DNA from: Caldilineaceae bacterium | Lineage (GTDB): Bacteria > Chloroflexota > Anaerolineae > Caldilineales > Caldilineaceae | DNA: 64,000 nt | Assembly: GCA_019637695.1 (NCBI GenBank) | Contig: JAHBVG010000002.1 | Location: 1 to 64,000 of the forward strand | Direction: 5' to 3' | Part shown: piece after piece, positions 18,315 to 27,368 of the stretch | Position numbering within the stretch: position 1 is the first letter of the stretch | How the letters are laid out: the number at the start of each line of letters is the position of its first letter | Translations under genes and position numbers: made by a program | The notes under the pieces: model-generated | Told to the model about the DNA's origin: nothing | Databases searched by the model: none | Seen by the model: only the letters and a program-made list of their open reading frames with translations

Positions 18315-19883
18315 ATGCACCACCAGACCATCGCCGTGCTCGATTACGGCAGCCAATACAGCCAGTTGATCTGCCGCCGCGTGCGCGAGGCAAATGTCTA
18401 CGCCGAGTTGATCTCGTGGGATCAGGCTGCGACGAAGCTGCCACAATACACCAACCTGGTGGGGGTCATCCTTTCGGGCGGGCCCAACAGCGTTTATGAC
18501 GTCGGCGCGCCGACGCTGCCCGCCGCGGTGATGGAGAGCGACGTCCCCGTGTTGGGGATCTGCTACGGGCTGCAACTGCTCGCCCACAGCGGCGGCGGGC
18601 ATGTCGTCCCCAGCCACGAGCGGGAATATGGCGCGGCCAATATTGAGATCACCACAGACTCGCCGCTCTTCGCCAACCTGCCCACGACGCAGCGGGTATG
18701 GATGAGCCACGGCGACCGCGTGGACCAGTTGCCCGCCGGTTTTGTCCCCATTGGGCGCAGCGACAACTCGCCGCTGGCCGCCGTCGCCGACGAAGAACGC
18801 CGCCGCTACGGCATCCAGTTCCACCCAGAGGTGGTGCATACCGTCCACGGCAGCCAGATTCTGCGCAACTTTGTGCGTGAGATCTGCGGCTGCACCGGCG
18901 ATTGGACGGCGGGGAACTTTATCCTCGACAGCGTGGAGCAGATCCGCGCCCAGGTCGGACCGGACGGCCACGTAATCTGCGGTCTCAGCGGCGGCGTGGA
19001 CAGCGCTGTGGCGGCCACGCTGATCCACAAGGCGATTGGGGATCGGCTCACCTGTATTTTTGTGGATCATGGGCTGCTGCGTCAGGGCGAAGCGGAACAG
19101 GTGGTGGAGACCTTCGAGAAGCACCAGGGGATGCGGCTGGTGGCCGTGGACGCCAAAGAAGATTTTCTCACCGATCTGGCCGGCGTCACCGATCCCGAAA
19201 GCAAGCGCAAGTTGATCGGCGCCCGTTTTGTGCGCGTCTTCGAGAGCGAGGCGACGCGGCTGGCGCTGGAATGGGGCATCGATCACCCGGCCTTCCTGGC
19301 CCAGGGTACGCTCTACCCCGATGTGATCGAATCGGCCAGCAACGACGATACGCGCAACGCCCGCACCATCAAAACCCATCACAATGTAGGCGGTCTGCCT
19401 GCGGATATGACCTTCCGCTTGATCGAGCCGCTGCGTATGCTCTTCAAAGATGAGGTGCGCCGCGTGGGCGAGCAGTTGGGTCTGCCCGAAGAGATCGTCT
19501 GGCGCCATCCCTTCCCCGGCCCTGGCCTTGCCATCCGGCTGCTGGGCGAAGTCACATGGGAACGGCTCGAAGTGCTACGCAAGGCTGACGCCATCTTTTT
19601 GGAAGAACTGCGCACGGCTGATCTTTACCGGCAGACAAGCCAGGTCTTTTGTGTGCTGTTGCCCGTCCACAGCGTGGGTGTCATGGGCGATGGCCGCACC
19701 TACGAGAACCCGATTGCGCTGCGCGCCGTCACCACCGACGATTTTATGACCGCGGATTGGGCGCGGCTCCCCTACGATCTGCTGGCGCGGGTGAGCAACC
19801 GTATTGTCAACGAGGTGGACGGCGTCAACCGCGTGGTATATGATATAAGCAGCAAGCCGCCGGCGACCATCGAATGGGAGTAA
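18315..19883 (+). CDS. guaA: GMP synthase (glutamine-hydrolysing)
   Basis: GMP synthase converts XMP to GMP using glutamine and ATP. The 522-residue product has a class I glutamine amidotransferase domain with nucleophile Cys83 in GICYG and the His-Glu pair in IQFHPEV. It also has an ATP-pyrophosphatase domain with the P-loop GLSGGVDS (about 223-230) and the C-terminal dimerisation domain ending [15 protein letters not shown], the normal family end. AGGAG precedes the ATG at 18315; longer upstream starts run through repeats. A toxin-antitoxin pair follows. Confidence 0.97.
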   Translation: MHHQTIAVLDYGSQYSQLICRRVREANVYAELISWDQAATKLPQYTNLVGVILSGGPNSVYDVGAPTLPAAVMESDVPVLGICYGLQLLAHSGGGHVVPSHEREYGAANIEITTDSPLFANLPTTQRVWMSHGDRVDQLPAGFVPIGRSDNSPLAAVADEERRRYGIQFHPEVVHTVHGSQILRNFVREICGCTGDWTAGNFILDSVEQIRAQVGPDGHVICGLSGGVDSAVAATLIHKAIGDRLTCIFVDHGLLRQGEAEQVVETFEKHQGMRLVAVDAKEDFLTDLAGVTDPESKRKLIGARFVRVFESEATRLALEWGIDHPAFLAQGTLYPDVIESASNDDTRNARTIKTHHNVGGLPADMTFRLIEPLRMLFKDEVRRVGEQLGLPEEIVWRHPFPGPGLAIRLLGEVTWERLEVLRKADAIFLEELRTADLYRQTSQVFCVLLPVHSVGVMGDGRTYENPIALRAVTTDDFMTADWARLPYDLLARVSNRIVNEVDGVNRVVYDISSKPPATIEWE

Positions 19884-19909
19884 AGCGCAGGCTGCGAAAG
19901 GAGATCAAC

Positions 19910-20221
19910 ATGGGGATCATCGCCGTTGAAGGCGTCGTCGAAAAGGGACAGGTTCGATTGGAGAGGGAGTTGGATGTCCCCGATCACACGAAGGTCTATG
20001 TGATCGTGCCAGCGCAGAACAGTCTTGTTTATGAATCGGAACTAGCCCCTAGTTTCCCAATGTCGCTCAAAGAAATTCTTGCGCCGCCCAAAATCGAGCC
20101 AGGACAAGAGCCGAAATTGAGCGACTTTTCCGGTCTTGGCGCGGATCTGTGGGCGCAGATCGACGTAGATGAATACATTGAGGAGGAACGCAATTCATGG
20201 GACCGCTCCTTCGACGAATAG
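19910..20221 (+). CDS. Putative antitoxin of a PIN-toxin pair
   Basis: The 103-residue protein starts with GIIAVEGVVEKGQVRLERELDVPDHTKVYVIVP, a short beta-rich pattern found in small DUF104/AbrB-like antitoxins that precede PIN genes. A Pro-rich, acidic C-terminal part follows. GGAGATCAAC precedes the ATG. The gene overlaps the following PIN gene by 25 bases, the common toxin-antitoxin arrangement. Family assignment is from pattern only. Confidence 0.65.
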   Translation: MGIIAVEGVVEKGQVRLERELDVPDHTKVYVIVPAQNSLVYESELAPSFPMSLKEILAPPKIEPGQEPKLSDFSGLGADLWAQIDVDEYIEEERNSWDRSFDE

Positions 20222-20649
20222 CCGCTTGTTCGAAAATCGGGGCGGACACCTCTTTGTACATTTATTACTTTGAACGTAACAAAACCTTTTCTGCGTTGGC
20301 ACGAACGATTTTTGGTTACGTTGAAGAAAACCAGGAGAATGTCACCCTTTGCACGTCGGGCGTCACATTGGTGGAAGCACTGATCCACCCGCTGCGCAAC
20401 GGGCGGACAGAGTTGGTTGATGGGTACAAGAAGTTGCTTTTGTCCACACAGGGTGTGCAATTGATTCATTTAAACACAGACGGTTATTTGAGCGCGGCTT
20501 TATTGCGCGCCAAGTACAACCTGCGCACACCCGACGCTCTGCAACTAGGCGCGTCGATTCAGCACGGCTGCGAAGTCTTCATCACCAATGACCGGCGTCT
20601 CAAACGCGTGAGCGAGATCAATGTGCTGGTGCTGGCGGATTACGTTTAA
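20197..20649 (+). CDS. PIN-domain ribonuclease toxin (VapC-like)
   Basis: The 150-residue protein has the four acidic positions of PIN nucleases: Asp17 in ADTSLYIYYFE, Glu60 in TLVEAL, Asp113 in RTPDALQL and Asp132 in ITNDRRLK. They would bind Mg2+/Mn2+ for RNA cleavage. A GAGGAGG sequence lies 10 bases before the ATG, inside the antitoxin gene. VapC-type toxins act on tRNA or other RNA and are blocked by the partner protein; the target here is unknown. Confidence 0.85.
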   Translation: MGPLLRRIAACSKIGADTSLYIYYFERNKTFSALARTIFGYVEENQENVTLCTSGVTLVEALIHPLRNGRTELVDGYKKLLLSTQGVQLIHLNTDGYLSAALLRAKYNLRTPDALQLGASIQHGCEVFITNDRRLKRVSEINVLVLADYV

Positions 20650-20658
20650 ACCAATCCC

Positions 20659-22281
20659 ATGGGGCGATTTCTACGCTTTGTCTTCTTTTTAATCCTGATT
20701 CTTTCCATCTTTCCGCTCTACACTCGCTACAAAGCAGCGGCAGGACCGATTCCCCCTGGCGTGCATCTGGCGGGGATGGAGATGAGCCGCTATAAAGATC
20801 GCGCCGAGATTGCCGAAAAGGTGCGCAGCCGCTACCGGGATCCCATCGCCGTCTACTTTGGGGATAGACGGTTGGTGCTGCGCCCGCGCGATGTGGAATT
20901 CCACGTTGACGCCGAAATCATGCTGTTGGACGCTGCCCGCTATTTGGAAGGGCCTGAGTTCGCGGGTATTGCCGTGCGCCACTTTTTGGGGTTGCCCCAG
21001 CAGCGTCGAGATCTTCCACTGCGCTTCACTTACAACGATCAGAAGTTGACAGCCTGGCTGGAGAACGCGGCAACCCAACACCATCGCGATCCCCAACCGG
21101 CGCGCGCCCTGCCTCCCCAGTGGAATTGGAGCGACACCGGCGGCGTGGATGCCGTCCCCGCTGGCTTTGCCGGCAACGTGCAATCGGAATGGCGATGGAC
21201 GCTGGGCACGCCTGGGCAGAAGCTCTTGATCGAGGAAAGCAAACAATCGGTTCTCACAGCGTTGATCGATCCTGAACACCACGCCACCCAACTCGTCCTA
21301 GAGGAAACGCCGCCACCGCCTTTGACGATGGACGCGCTGAGCCAGGTGCTTGACAGCTTCACCGCCGACTTCCCTGGTTTTGCTGCCATCTACGTGCAGG
21401 ACCTGCGTACCGGCGAGGAAGCGCTGGTCGATGTGGACGTGGCCTTTTCGGGCATGTCCACCATGAAGATAGCGATAGTGACCGAAGTCTACCGCCAGCT
21501 CGACGGCCCGCCGGAGACGTTGCTCGGCCAATGGATCGACTACGCGCTGGGTGAGAGCAGCAACTTTGCCGCCAATCAACTGCTCACGTGGACCGGCGGC
21601 GGCGACATTTACACCGGTGGTCGCCGTGTCACCGAGATGATGCGCGCCCTCGGCTTTACCAATTCCTTCATCCAGACAGGCTACGAAGACAAGAGCAATA
21701 TTGCCCCTATCCCCACGGCGGCCAATCAACGCACCGATTGGAACACCAACCCGGACGCCCATCTCCAATCCACCCCGGCGGATCTGGGGCGGCTGCTGGC
21801 CGAGATCTATCGCTGCTCCCAAGGCGAAGGCAAGTTGCTGGAAACCTTCGGCGATGCCTTCAGCGAGCGCGAATGTCAAGACATCCTCTTTTATATGAGC
21901 CACGACGAGTTTCAAGAGATGATCTGGGGTGGATTGCCTCGCCCTAAAAACGAGTGGATCGTCCACAAACACGGCTTTGTCAACGAGGCCCACAGCGATG
22001 TGGCGCTGATCTGGGGACCGACCGGCCCCTATGTGATCACCGTCTATCTATGGAGCCGGGGGTGGATGAACTGGACAGTCAGCAACAGCAACATGAAAGA
22101 GATCAGCCGCATCGTTTGGACCTTCTTCGAGTTTAAAGCGGAGACGGAAGGTATCGACCGTCCTGAACCGCCCTATTTTGATCTGCCGCCCAACTATACT
22201 CCGATCCACGCGACCTATGACAGCACAGCCGCCAACCGGCTGCGCGAAACAGAGGAGACCGCGGCGAGGGGCGGAGGGTGA
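20659..22281 (+). CDS. Beta-lactamase-fold serine hydrolase with N-terminal anchor
   Basis: The 540-residue protein has an N-terminal membrane segment (FVFFLILILSIFPLY), a middle region resembling the PG-binding/VanW-like domain found before such enzymes (IPPGVHLAGMEMS), and a class A beta-lactamase-type domain. That domain has Ser267-Thr-Met-Lys270 as the active-site S-x-x-K, ESSN as the SxN motif and KHGF in place of KTG. The hydrolase may act on cell-wall peptides or beta-lactams. No clear Shine-Dalgarno precedes the ATG, which lies 9 bases after the PIN stop. It converges with a lipoprotein gene. Confidence 0.75.
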   Translation: MGRFLRFVFFLILILSIFPLYTRYKAAAGPIPPGVHLAGMEMSRYKDRAEIAEKVRSRYRDPIAVYFGDRRLVLRPRDVEFHVDAEIMLLDAARYLEGPEFAGIAVRHFLGLPQQRRDLPLRFTYNDQKLTAWLENAATQHHRDPQPARALPPQWNWSDTGGVDAVPAGFAGNVQSEWRWTLGTPGQKLLIEESKQSVLTALIDPEHHATQLVLEETPPPPLTMDALSQVLDSFTADFPGFAAIYVQDLRTGEEALVDVDVAFSGMSTMKIAIVTEVYRQLDGPPETLLGQWIDYALGESSNFAANQLLTWTGGGDIYTGGRRVTEMMRALGFTNSFIQTGYEDKSNIAPIPTAANQRTDWNTNPDAHLQSTPADLGRLLAEIYRCSQGEGKLLETFGDAFSERECQDILFYMSHDEFQEMIWGGLPRPKNEWIVHKHGFVNEAHSDVALIWGPTGPYVITVYLWSRGWMNWTVSNSNMKEISRIVWTFFEFKAETEGIDRPEPPYFDLPPNYTPIHATYDSTAANRLRETEETAARGGG

Positions 22282-22304
22282 AGCGTGACAAACATTTTTA
22301 GAAT

Positions 22305-23651
22305 TTACTCCCGCCATACCAGCCCCAAACGGCTGCGGACCTCCCCATCCAACGAGGTGTAGAGGATCGTCTTGCCGTCGAGGACGAGGAGATCGGCGTG
22401 GCCCAGGCCAACGTTGCCCGGCATATCCACCAGGATGGGGTTGGCGGCGAAGGTCTCCCACGGGCCGTCGATCTGAGGGGTAAGCGAACGCGCCAACCCC
22501 AGGGCGAATTGGGTATCCCCGCCATCGCCAGGGCCGGGACCGCGCACCCCTTCATAAAGCATGTAGAAACGGTCGCCGATCTTCTGCACTTTGGCCGAAC
22601 TGATTGTGCGAAAATCGAAGTAAGGATTGCTCTCAGGACCGCGCAAATCGAGCGGACCGTAGCTCTGCGCCCCCGTGAAGAGCGGGTTGGATCGACATTT
22701 TTGATAGACCTCAATCGGGCTGCCCACAGCTCCTTTGTAGCAGCCCATGCTCCCCGGGTTCTGCCCCAGCCCGACAAAGATGTAGAGGATGCCATCGTCT
22801 ACGTGCAGGCCAGGCGGCGCGCCGACGAGGCATTGGTAGTCGTAGGGCGTGAAAGGGTGGCGACCGATGCTCTCGGCCTGGGTGCAATTGCGAAACCAAC
22901 GGTGCCAGATCCCCGTTGCGGGAACCTGCCCCAACCTTGTCCAGTGGAGACCGTCATCCGACTCGACCATCATCACCCTGGCCCGGTACTCGTAGACTAG
23001 ATTGAGCCTATCCCCATCCCAAGCCACGCGAGGATATTGCTGTTGGTCGATGTGATCGTCCTCAGAGGTGCAAGGGCACTGCTGGCACTCGATCTGGCAG
23101 AGGGGCCGGTCAAGGACAAAATTGTGGCCGCCATCCCAGGATCGATAGAGGACCAGACAGCCAGGAAAGGGGACCGGCGCGCCGCACGAATCCACCACCC
23201 CGGCGGATTGCGCGCTGGCATGGACGTAGCTCCACAGTTCCCCATTGGACATGAGGATGGTTTCCGATTCGCCCATGGGCAGCCCCGTATCTTCCACTTC
23301 CAGGACGAACCTGGCCCGTCCATCCCAGAAATCGGCCAGGGTAGGGTGGTTCTCTGCGCCCGCGCCGGCCGGCTCGTCCTGAAAGATCAGAACGGGGAGC
23401 GGGGTGGCCGTGGACGATGGCAACGGCAGAGCGGTGGTGGTTGCGCTGGGGGTGTGCGTGGGTGTGGCGATTGCAATCGGCTCATTCGTTGTGGGCGGCA
23501 TGGATTCGTGGCTCTCGACGGATCGGGTGTCGCGTCCGCTGCCGCAAGCAGCCATGAAAGTACACAAAAACAACGCCAGGAGAGAACTTAGAAAGCGTCG
23601 TCGGCAATTTGCCCGCGACCTCACAGGGATAAACTTAAAATCTGAAAACAT
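22305..23651 (-). CDS. Secreted lipoprotein, predicted beta-propeller
   Basis: The 448-residue product from the ATG at 23651 begins with basic residues, a hydrophobic helix and a lipobox-like FMAAC, followed by a Ser/Thr/Pro-rich linker. The body has repeated short units such as LYRSWDGGHNF, MMVESDDGLHWTRLG and FYMLYEGVRG, typical of five-bladed propellers in glycoside hydrolase family 43/68-like or sialidase-like proteins. Enzyme activity cannot be confirmed. In-frame starts farther upstream would read through repeat DNA and place a charged leader before the signal peptide. It lies on the outside of the cytoplasmic membrane. Confidence 0.6.
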   Translation of the reverse strand: MFSDFKFIPVRSRANCRRRFLSSLLALFLCTFMAACGSGRDTRSVESHESMPPTTNEPIAIATPTHTPSATTTALPLPSSTATPLPVLIFQDEPAGAGAENHPTLADFWDGRARFVLEVEDTGLPMGESETILMSNGELWSYVHASAQSAGVVDSCGAPVPFPGCLVLYRSWDGGHNFVLDRPLCQIECQQCPCTSEDDHIDQQQYPRVAWDGDRLNLVYEYRARVMMVESDDGLHWTRLGQVPATGIWHRWFRNCTQAESIGRHPFTPYDYQCLVGAPPGLHVDDGILYIFVGLGQNPGSMGCYKGAVGSPIEVYQKCRSNPLFTGAQSYGPLDLRGPESNPYFDFRTISSAKVQKIGDRFYMLYEGVRGPGPGDGGDTQFALGLARSLTPQIDGPWETFAANPILVDMPGNVGLGHADLLVLDGKTILYTSLDGEVRSRLGLVWRE

Positions 23652-23737
23652 GCTCACGATCACTGCGCTAAAACTGTTGCGGTTGGTGGATTTTTGTTCG
23701 TTAGCAGTATAGGTGCATCCAAACAGGATGTGCAAAA

Positions 23738-23901
23738 GTAGTGCGTAGTGCGTGAACAAGCGTAGATTGTTACTTGCAAACCTGCAACTTGCAATCTGCA
23801 AACCTGCCACTTGTCCCACTTTTGTCTTTTGCCTTTTGCCTTTTGCCTTCTTCTCCGCTACCTGCTACCCGCTATCCGCTACCTGCTACCCGCTATCTGC
23901 T
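23738..23901. repeat. Compound heptad array upstream of the lipoprotein gene and over the fdhD 3' end
   Basis: Four unit types follow one another: GTGCGTA, GCAACTT/GCAAACCT, TTTTGCC (about 23820-23850) and GCTACCT/GCTACCC/GCTATCC (23875-23900). The last block supplies the final codons and the stop of fdhD. Confidence 0.9.
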
Positions 23902-24746
23902 TCCCCCACTACGATCCTCTCCTCCCCCGCGTAGATGTTAAAGCGTTCTCCGCGCAAGAAGGCGACCAGGGTGGCGTTGAATTGTTGGGCAACGGAGACG
24001 GCGCGGTGGGACGGCGCGGAGACAGCGCAAACAATGGGGATGCCTGCCACGGTGGACTTTTGCAAAATCTCATACGAGGCGCGACTGCTGACGAGGAGCA
24101 TACAATCGGAGAGGGGAAGTTCATCGTGGAGCAACGCCCAGCCGATGACTTTATCCACAGCGTTGTGACGGCCCACGTCCTCGCGTAGACAGAGAAGATC
24201 CCCATTCGAGCGGAAGAGGGCGGCGGCGTGCAATCCTCCCGTGGATTTGAAAAGGGATTGGCGCTCACTCAGCCGTTGAGGCAAGGCGTAGAGAAGCGAA
24301 GCATCCACTGTCGGGCCTGGGGGGAGGGGCATACAGCCTCGATTTTCCAACGCATCCAGGCTGGCCTTGCCGCAGACGCCGCATGCGCTGGTGGTGAAAA
24401 AGTGGCGTTCCAACGTCGCCAGATCAGGCAACTCGGCGCTGTGCAGATCCACGGTGACGATGTTGTAGCGCTGTTCGGCGTCCACTGTCGGGTCCATACA
24501 ATAGGCGATGCGTCGGATCACCTCACGCTCGGTCACCACCCCTTCGGCATATAAAAAACCGGCAGCCAGTTCAAAATCCGATCCGGGTGTGCGCATGGTC
24601 ACCGCTACTGTCTTGTGGACGCCACCGGCCATCACGCGGATCTCCATGGGCTCCTCCGCCGCCAGATAATCCAAACGGCTGCGGACGCGGCCATCCTCGA
24701 CAATGGTGATGCGTCTGCGTACACGGCTGCCCACACGCGGGGACAT
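23886..24746 (-). CDS. fdhD: Formate dehydrogenase accessory sulfurtransferase FdhD
   Basis: FdhD transfers sulfur from a cysteine desulfurase to the molybdenum cofactor of formate dehydrogenase-like enzymes. The 286-residue product has the conserved cysteines Cys122 and Cys125 in TSACGVCGK, and the late LREDVGRHNAVDK and SSRASYEI segments of the family. The last six codons and the TAG stop (23886-23888) are formed by a GCTACC-type heptad array, so the natural C-terminus has been replaced or trimmed there. The likely client in the window is the molybdopterin oxidoreductase at 8.7 kb. Confidence 0.93.
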   Translation of the reverse strand: MSPRVGSRVRRRITIVEDGRVRSRLDYLAAEEPMEIRVMAGGVHKTVAVTMRTPGSDFELAAGFLYAEGVVTEREVIRRIAYCMDPTVDAEQRYNIVTVDLHSAELPDLATLERHFFTTSACGVCGKASLDALENRGCMPLPPGPTVDASLLYALPQRLSERQSLFKSTGGLHAAALFRSNGDLLCLREDVGRHNAVDKVIGWALLHDELPLSDCMLLVSSRASYEILQKSTVAGIPIVCAVSAPSHRAVSVAQQFNATLVAFLRGERFNIYAGEERIVVGEADSG

Positions 24747-24777
24747 AGGCTGCTCCTGACATATTCACGGTATAGAG

Positions 24778-24812
24778 GCCAGAAAAGGAGACGGATTGTA
24801 ACGTTTTCTGGC
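24778..24812. promoter_or_regulatory. Palindrome upstream of fdhD, possible operator
   Basis: Arms GCCAGAAAA (24778-24786) and TTTTCTGGC (24804-24812) are complementary with a 17-base loop, 32 bases upstream of the fdhD start. A binding site or hairpin; no regulator is identified. Confidence 0.3.
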
Positions 24813-25006
24813 GCTGTGGTGGAACAGTCTACCAAAGAATGCCCGTACTCTTCAAAGTGGAAGAAATTGGTAATGCTGCGCTGACATGGCAGAATAGAAC
24901 CATTGTGTCTGCAATGAGTATGAAGAGTGCTTGTATTGAATTCAACCCCTTCCCTGCGCCGTCTACCGTTCAAGCGGATCTTCGCCTATCACCCTGCGGA
25001 TCACCC

Positions 25007-27283
25007 ATGAAGAGTTCTTCTTTCCCTCAGCGGCTGATGCTGCTATTGATCCTGGGTGCCTTTGCCCTGCGCCTGACTGGGCTGACCCGCCAAAACATTT
25101 GGTGGGATGAAGCGCGCAATATCGAAGTAGCGCTGCGCCCGTTTTGGCAGATCCCCTTTGCGCCGGAACTCGACATCCAGCCGCCGTTCTACTTCTGGCT
25201 GCTCCACGGTTGGGGGCGGCTCATGGGCGTCGAAATGGGGATGGACCCGATCCTCGTTGCCTTTGTCGCCCGCTATCTCAGCGTTGCCGCTGGGATCGTA
25301 AGCGTGGTTCTTCTCTACGCGCTGACTCGCCGCATCGCCGGCTCCACCGCCGGGATCATCGCCCTCCTCATTGGCTCGCTCTCTCCGCTCTGGCTGGCCG
25401 AAAGCCAGGAAGCGCGCATGTACACGCTGAGCTTCGCCCTCCTCACGGCGGCGGCCCTGGCGTGGCAGAAGATAATTGGGTATTGGGTATTGGGTATTAA
25501 AGATTGGGGATCGGGGACTGGAGATCGGGGACTGGGGATCGGGATTTCTCTCATGTCATCCACCTTGCCTTCTAAATCTCCAATACCCAATACCCAATAC
25601 CCAATACCCAATACCCAATACCCAATCTCTTTCATTCTCCTCTCCGCCCTCGCCCTCGCCACCCATTACAACGCCGTCTTCATCCTCATGGCGTGGTATC
25701 TCTGGTGGGGGATCGTTGCATTGGCCGCGCCGGATCGCTGGCGGCGGCTGCGCACAGTTTTCCTCTGTGGGCTGGCGATGACGATCCTCGTGATGCCGCT
25801 CGCCCCGATTGCCCTACGTCAGATCCCCGACTACGCCAATCCCAATTTGACCGTCCCTACCCTCGCCCAATATTTGGCGCAAAACTGGCGCGGCTTCCTC
25901 GGCGGCTACGCAGCGGATGCGATCCCCCTGGGTGGTCTGTGGTTGTGGGCAGTGCTGGCAGTAGCAGTTGGCGGTTGGCTGATAGCCGTTAGTGGCGGTC
26001 GTCCGACGACCGGCGACCGCCGATCGCCCACGCACTACGCACTACGCACTACGCACTACGCATTCCTTCTCTTCTGGCTCTTCGGCGGTCTGGTATTTTA
26101 TTACATCGCCGTATTGGATCGGGGCGCTTTCAACATCCGTTACAGTAGTTTTGTGACGCCGGCGCTCTACGCGTTAATGGGGATCGGTCTGGCGCAGTTG
26201 GGTCGCCTTTGGCGCTGGCTGCCGCTGGCAGGCACGGCGTTGTTGCTGGTGGGGATGATCCCGGCGGCGCGGGCCGATCTCATCGATCTGCGCTTCTTCC
26301 GCGAGGATACGGCGGGGTTGGCCGCGTGGCTGCGCAGCCAGACAGCGCCGGGCGATGTGATCTTTGTTGATCAGAAATATCCCTTTGGCTTTTATTATGA
26401 CCGCTACGCCATCGATCCTGCGGACGAGCCGTCTGGTCCCGAAGCTGCGCCGGCGCGCTATCTTTTTGTGGACATCAACACCATTGACGCCCGGCTCAAC
26501 GAGTGGGCTGGGGATGCAGAACGGATCTTCTGGGTGCAGTGGTTCGAGAGCGACACCGATCCCCGCGGCGCGGTGAGCTTTCTATTGGATAAGTACGGAC
26601 AGCGCACTGGGGAAGAACACTTTCGCGGCTATCGGGTAGAGCGTTGGGATCTGACGCCGCCCACCAATTTTGTGTTGGCCGAGGCGCTGACGCCGCAGAT
26701 CCAACGCTGGCGGGATGGGCTGATGACAGCCAAGATCGACGCTCCTGTGCAGGCCATCCCCGGCGCGATGCTGCCGGTGGTGATCCGCTGGCAGCGCGGA
26801 GAGGGCGAGATCACGCGTCCGCTCAAGGCGCGGGTGGCGCTCTACAACGAGGACGGCGCTCGTCTCGCCCAAGATGATCGGCGCATCCTCAATGACCGCC
26901 ACCTGGCCCCCGCCGAATGGAGCGAAGCGGATCGTCCGCTCAACGTTTACAGCCTCAACCTTCCCGCCGATCTGCTTGCGGGGCGCTACACCCTCCAACT
27001 CCTCATCTACGACACCGACAGCCTCGAACCGGTGGAGATCCTTGACGACGCGGGCAACCCCGCGGGGATCGAAGTGGTGATTGGAGAGGTGGAGATTGGG
27101 GACTGGGGATCGGGGATTAGCGATTGGGCGATTAAGAGATTTGAGAAGAGATACGGATCAGAATCTTCGGACCTGGGTTCCCTTCCATCCGTGTATACAA
27201 TAGACATTATCGGCAATAAGACCTGCCAGGTTGCAGAAAACCTGGCAGGTCTCCAGAGAATCGCTATTACCGATAATGTCTAA
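25007..27283 (+). CDS. GT39-like membrane glycosyltransferase with repeat-derived insertions
   Basis: The 758-residue protein is a multi-span membrane protein with the GT39/ArnT family start: first helix, then LTRQNIWWDEARNIEVA, whose Asp-Glu pair matches the catalytic DE of this fold. Such enzymes use polyprenyl-phosphate sugars as donors on the outer face of the membrane. Residues about 156-207 are encoded by heptad arrays (GYWVLGI- and PNTQYPI-type peptides), residues about 318-352 by another block (THYALRT type), and the last about 64 residues by a third block plus a palindrome. The ATG at 25007 starts directly before the first helix. Confidence 0.8.
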   Translation: MKSSSFPQRLMLLLILGAFALRLTGLTRQNIWWDEARNIEVALRPFWQIPFAPELDIQPPFYFWLLHGWGRLMGVEMGMDPILVAFVARYLSVAAGIVSVVLLYALTRRIAGSTAGIIALLIGSLSPLWLAESQEARMYTLSFALLTAAALAWQKIIGYWVLGIKDWGSGTGDRGLGIGISLMSSTLPSKSPIPNTQYPIPNTQYPISFILLSALALATHYNAVFILMAWYLWWGIVALAAPDRWRRLRTVFLCGLAMTILVMPLAPIALRQIPDYANPNLTVPTLAQYLAQNWRGFLGGYAADAIPLGGLWLWAVLAVAVGGWLIAVSGGRPTTGDRRSPTHYALRTTHYAFLLFWLFGGLVFYYIAVLDRGAFNIRYSSFVTPALYALMGIGLAQLGRLWRWLPLAGTALLLVGMIPAARADLIDLRFFREDTAGLAAWLRSQTAPGDVIFVDQKYPFGFYYDRYAIDPADEPSGPEAAPARYLFVDINTIDARLNEWAGDAERIFWVQWFESDTDPRGAVSFLLDKYGQRTGEEHFRGYRVERWDLTPPTNFVLAEALTPQIQRWRDGLMTAKIDAPVQAIPGAMLPVVIRWQRGEGEITRPLKARVALYNEDGARLAQDDRRILNDRHLAPAEWSEADRPLNVYSLNLPADLLAGRYTLQLLIYDTDSLEPVEILDDAGNPAGIEVVIGEVEIGDWGSGISDWAIKRFEKRYGSESSDLGSLPSVYTIDIIGNKTCQVAENLAGLQRIAITDNV
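25474..25627. repeat. Large in-frame inverted heptad array in the GT39-like gene
   Basis: ATTGGGT and GGGGATC/GGGGACT units (25474-25553) face at least six ACCCAAT units (25580-25627). The whole 154-bp block stays open and encodes about 51 residues. Confidence 0.92.
25958..26066. repeat. Second in-frame heptad block in the GT39-like gene
   Basis: Units of CAGTTGG/CGGTTGG/CCGTTAG type (25958-26000) are followed by GACGACC-like units and four CACTACG units (26030-26060). All are open in the gene frame. Confidence 0.85.
27088..27135. repeat. Heptad array at the 3' end of the GT39-like gene
   Basis: GGGGACT/GGGGATC/GGCGATT units encode the GDWGSG-like tail. The complementary array lies about 200 bp downstream at 27333-27368. 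Confidence 0.85.
27203..27280. repeat. Nested double palindrome
   Basis: Outer arms GACATTATCGGCAAT (27203-27217) and ATTACCGATAATGTC (27266-27280) enclose inner arms AGACCTGCCAGGTT (27219-27232) and AACCTGGCAGGTCT (27239-27252). It forms the last codons of the GT39-like gene and may act as a processing or termination hairpin. Confidence 0.85.
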
Positions 27284-27332
27284 TGTCAGGGCCTGAACGA
27301 ACCGGGTCCCAATCACGCAGTGGGCGCGCCGC

Positions 27333-27368
27333 CCGATCCCTAATCCCCAGTCCCCAATCCCCAATCAC
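27333..27368. repeat. Heptad array (CCCCAGT type) at the end of the Cld-like gene
   Basis: CCCTAAT, CCCCAGT and CCCCAAT units lie between the convergent GT39-like and Cld-like genes and reach the stop of the latter. Confidence 0.85.

Noticed and set aside
18159..19508. Long minus-strand frame opposite guaA
   Set aside because: GuaA is certain on the other strand; the frame has no ribosome-binding site or family motif.
25474..25627. Possible CRISPR array
   Set aside because: Repeat units are 7 bp with no spacers of regular size, and the block is coding. No cas genes in the window.
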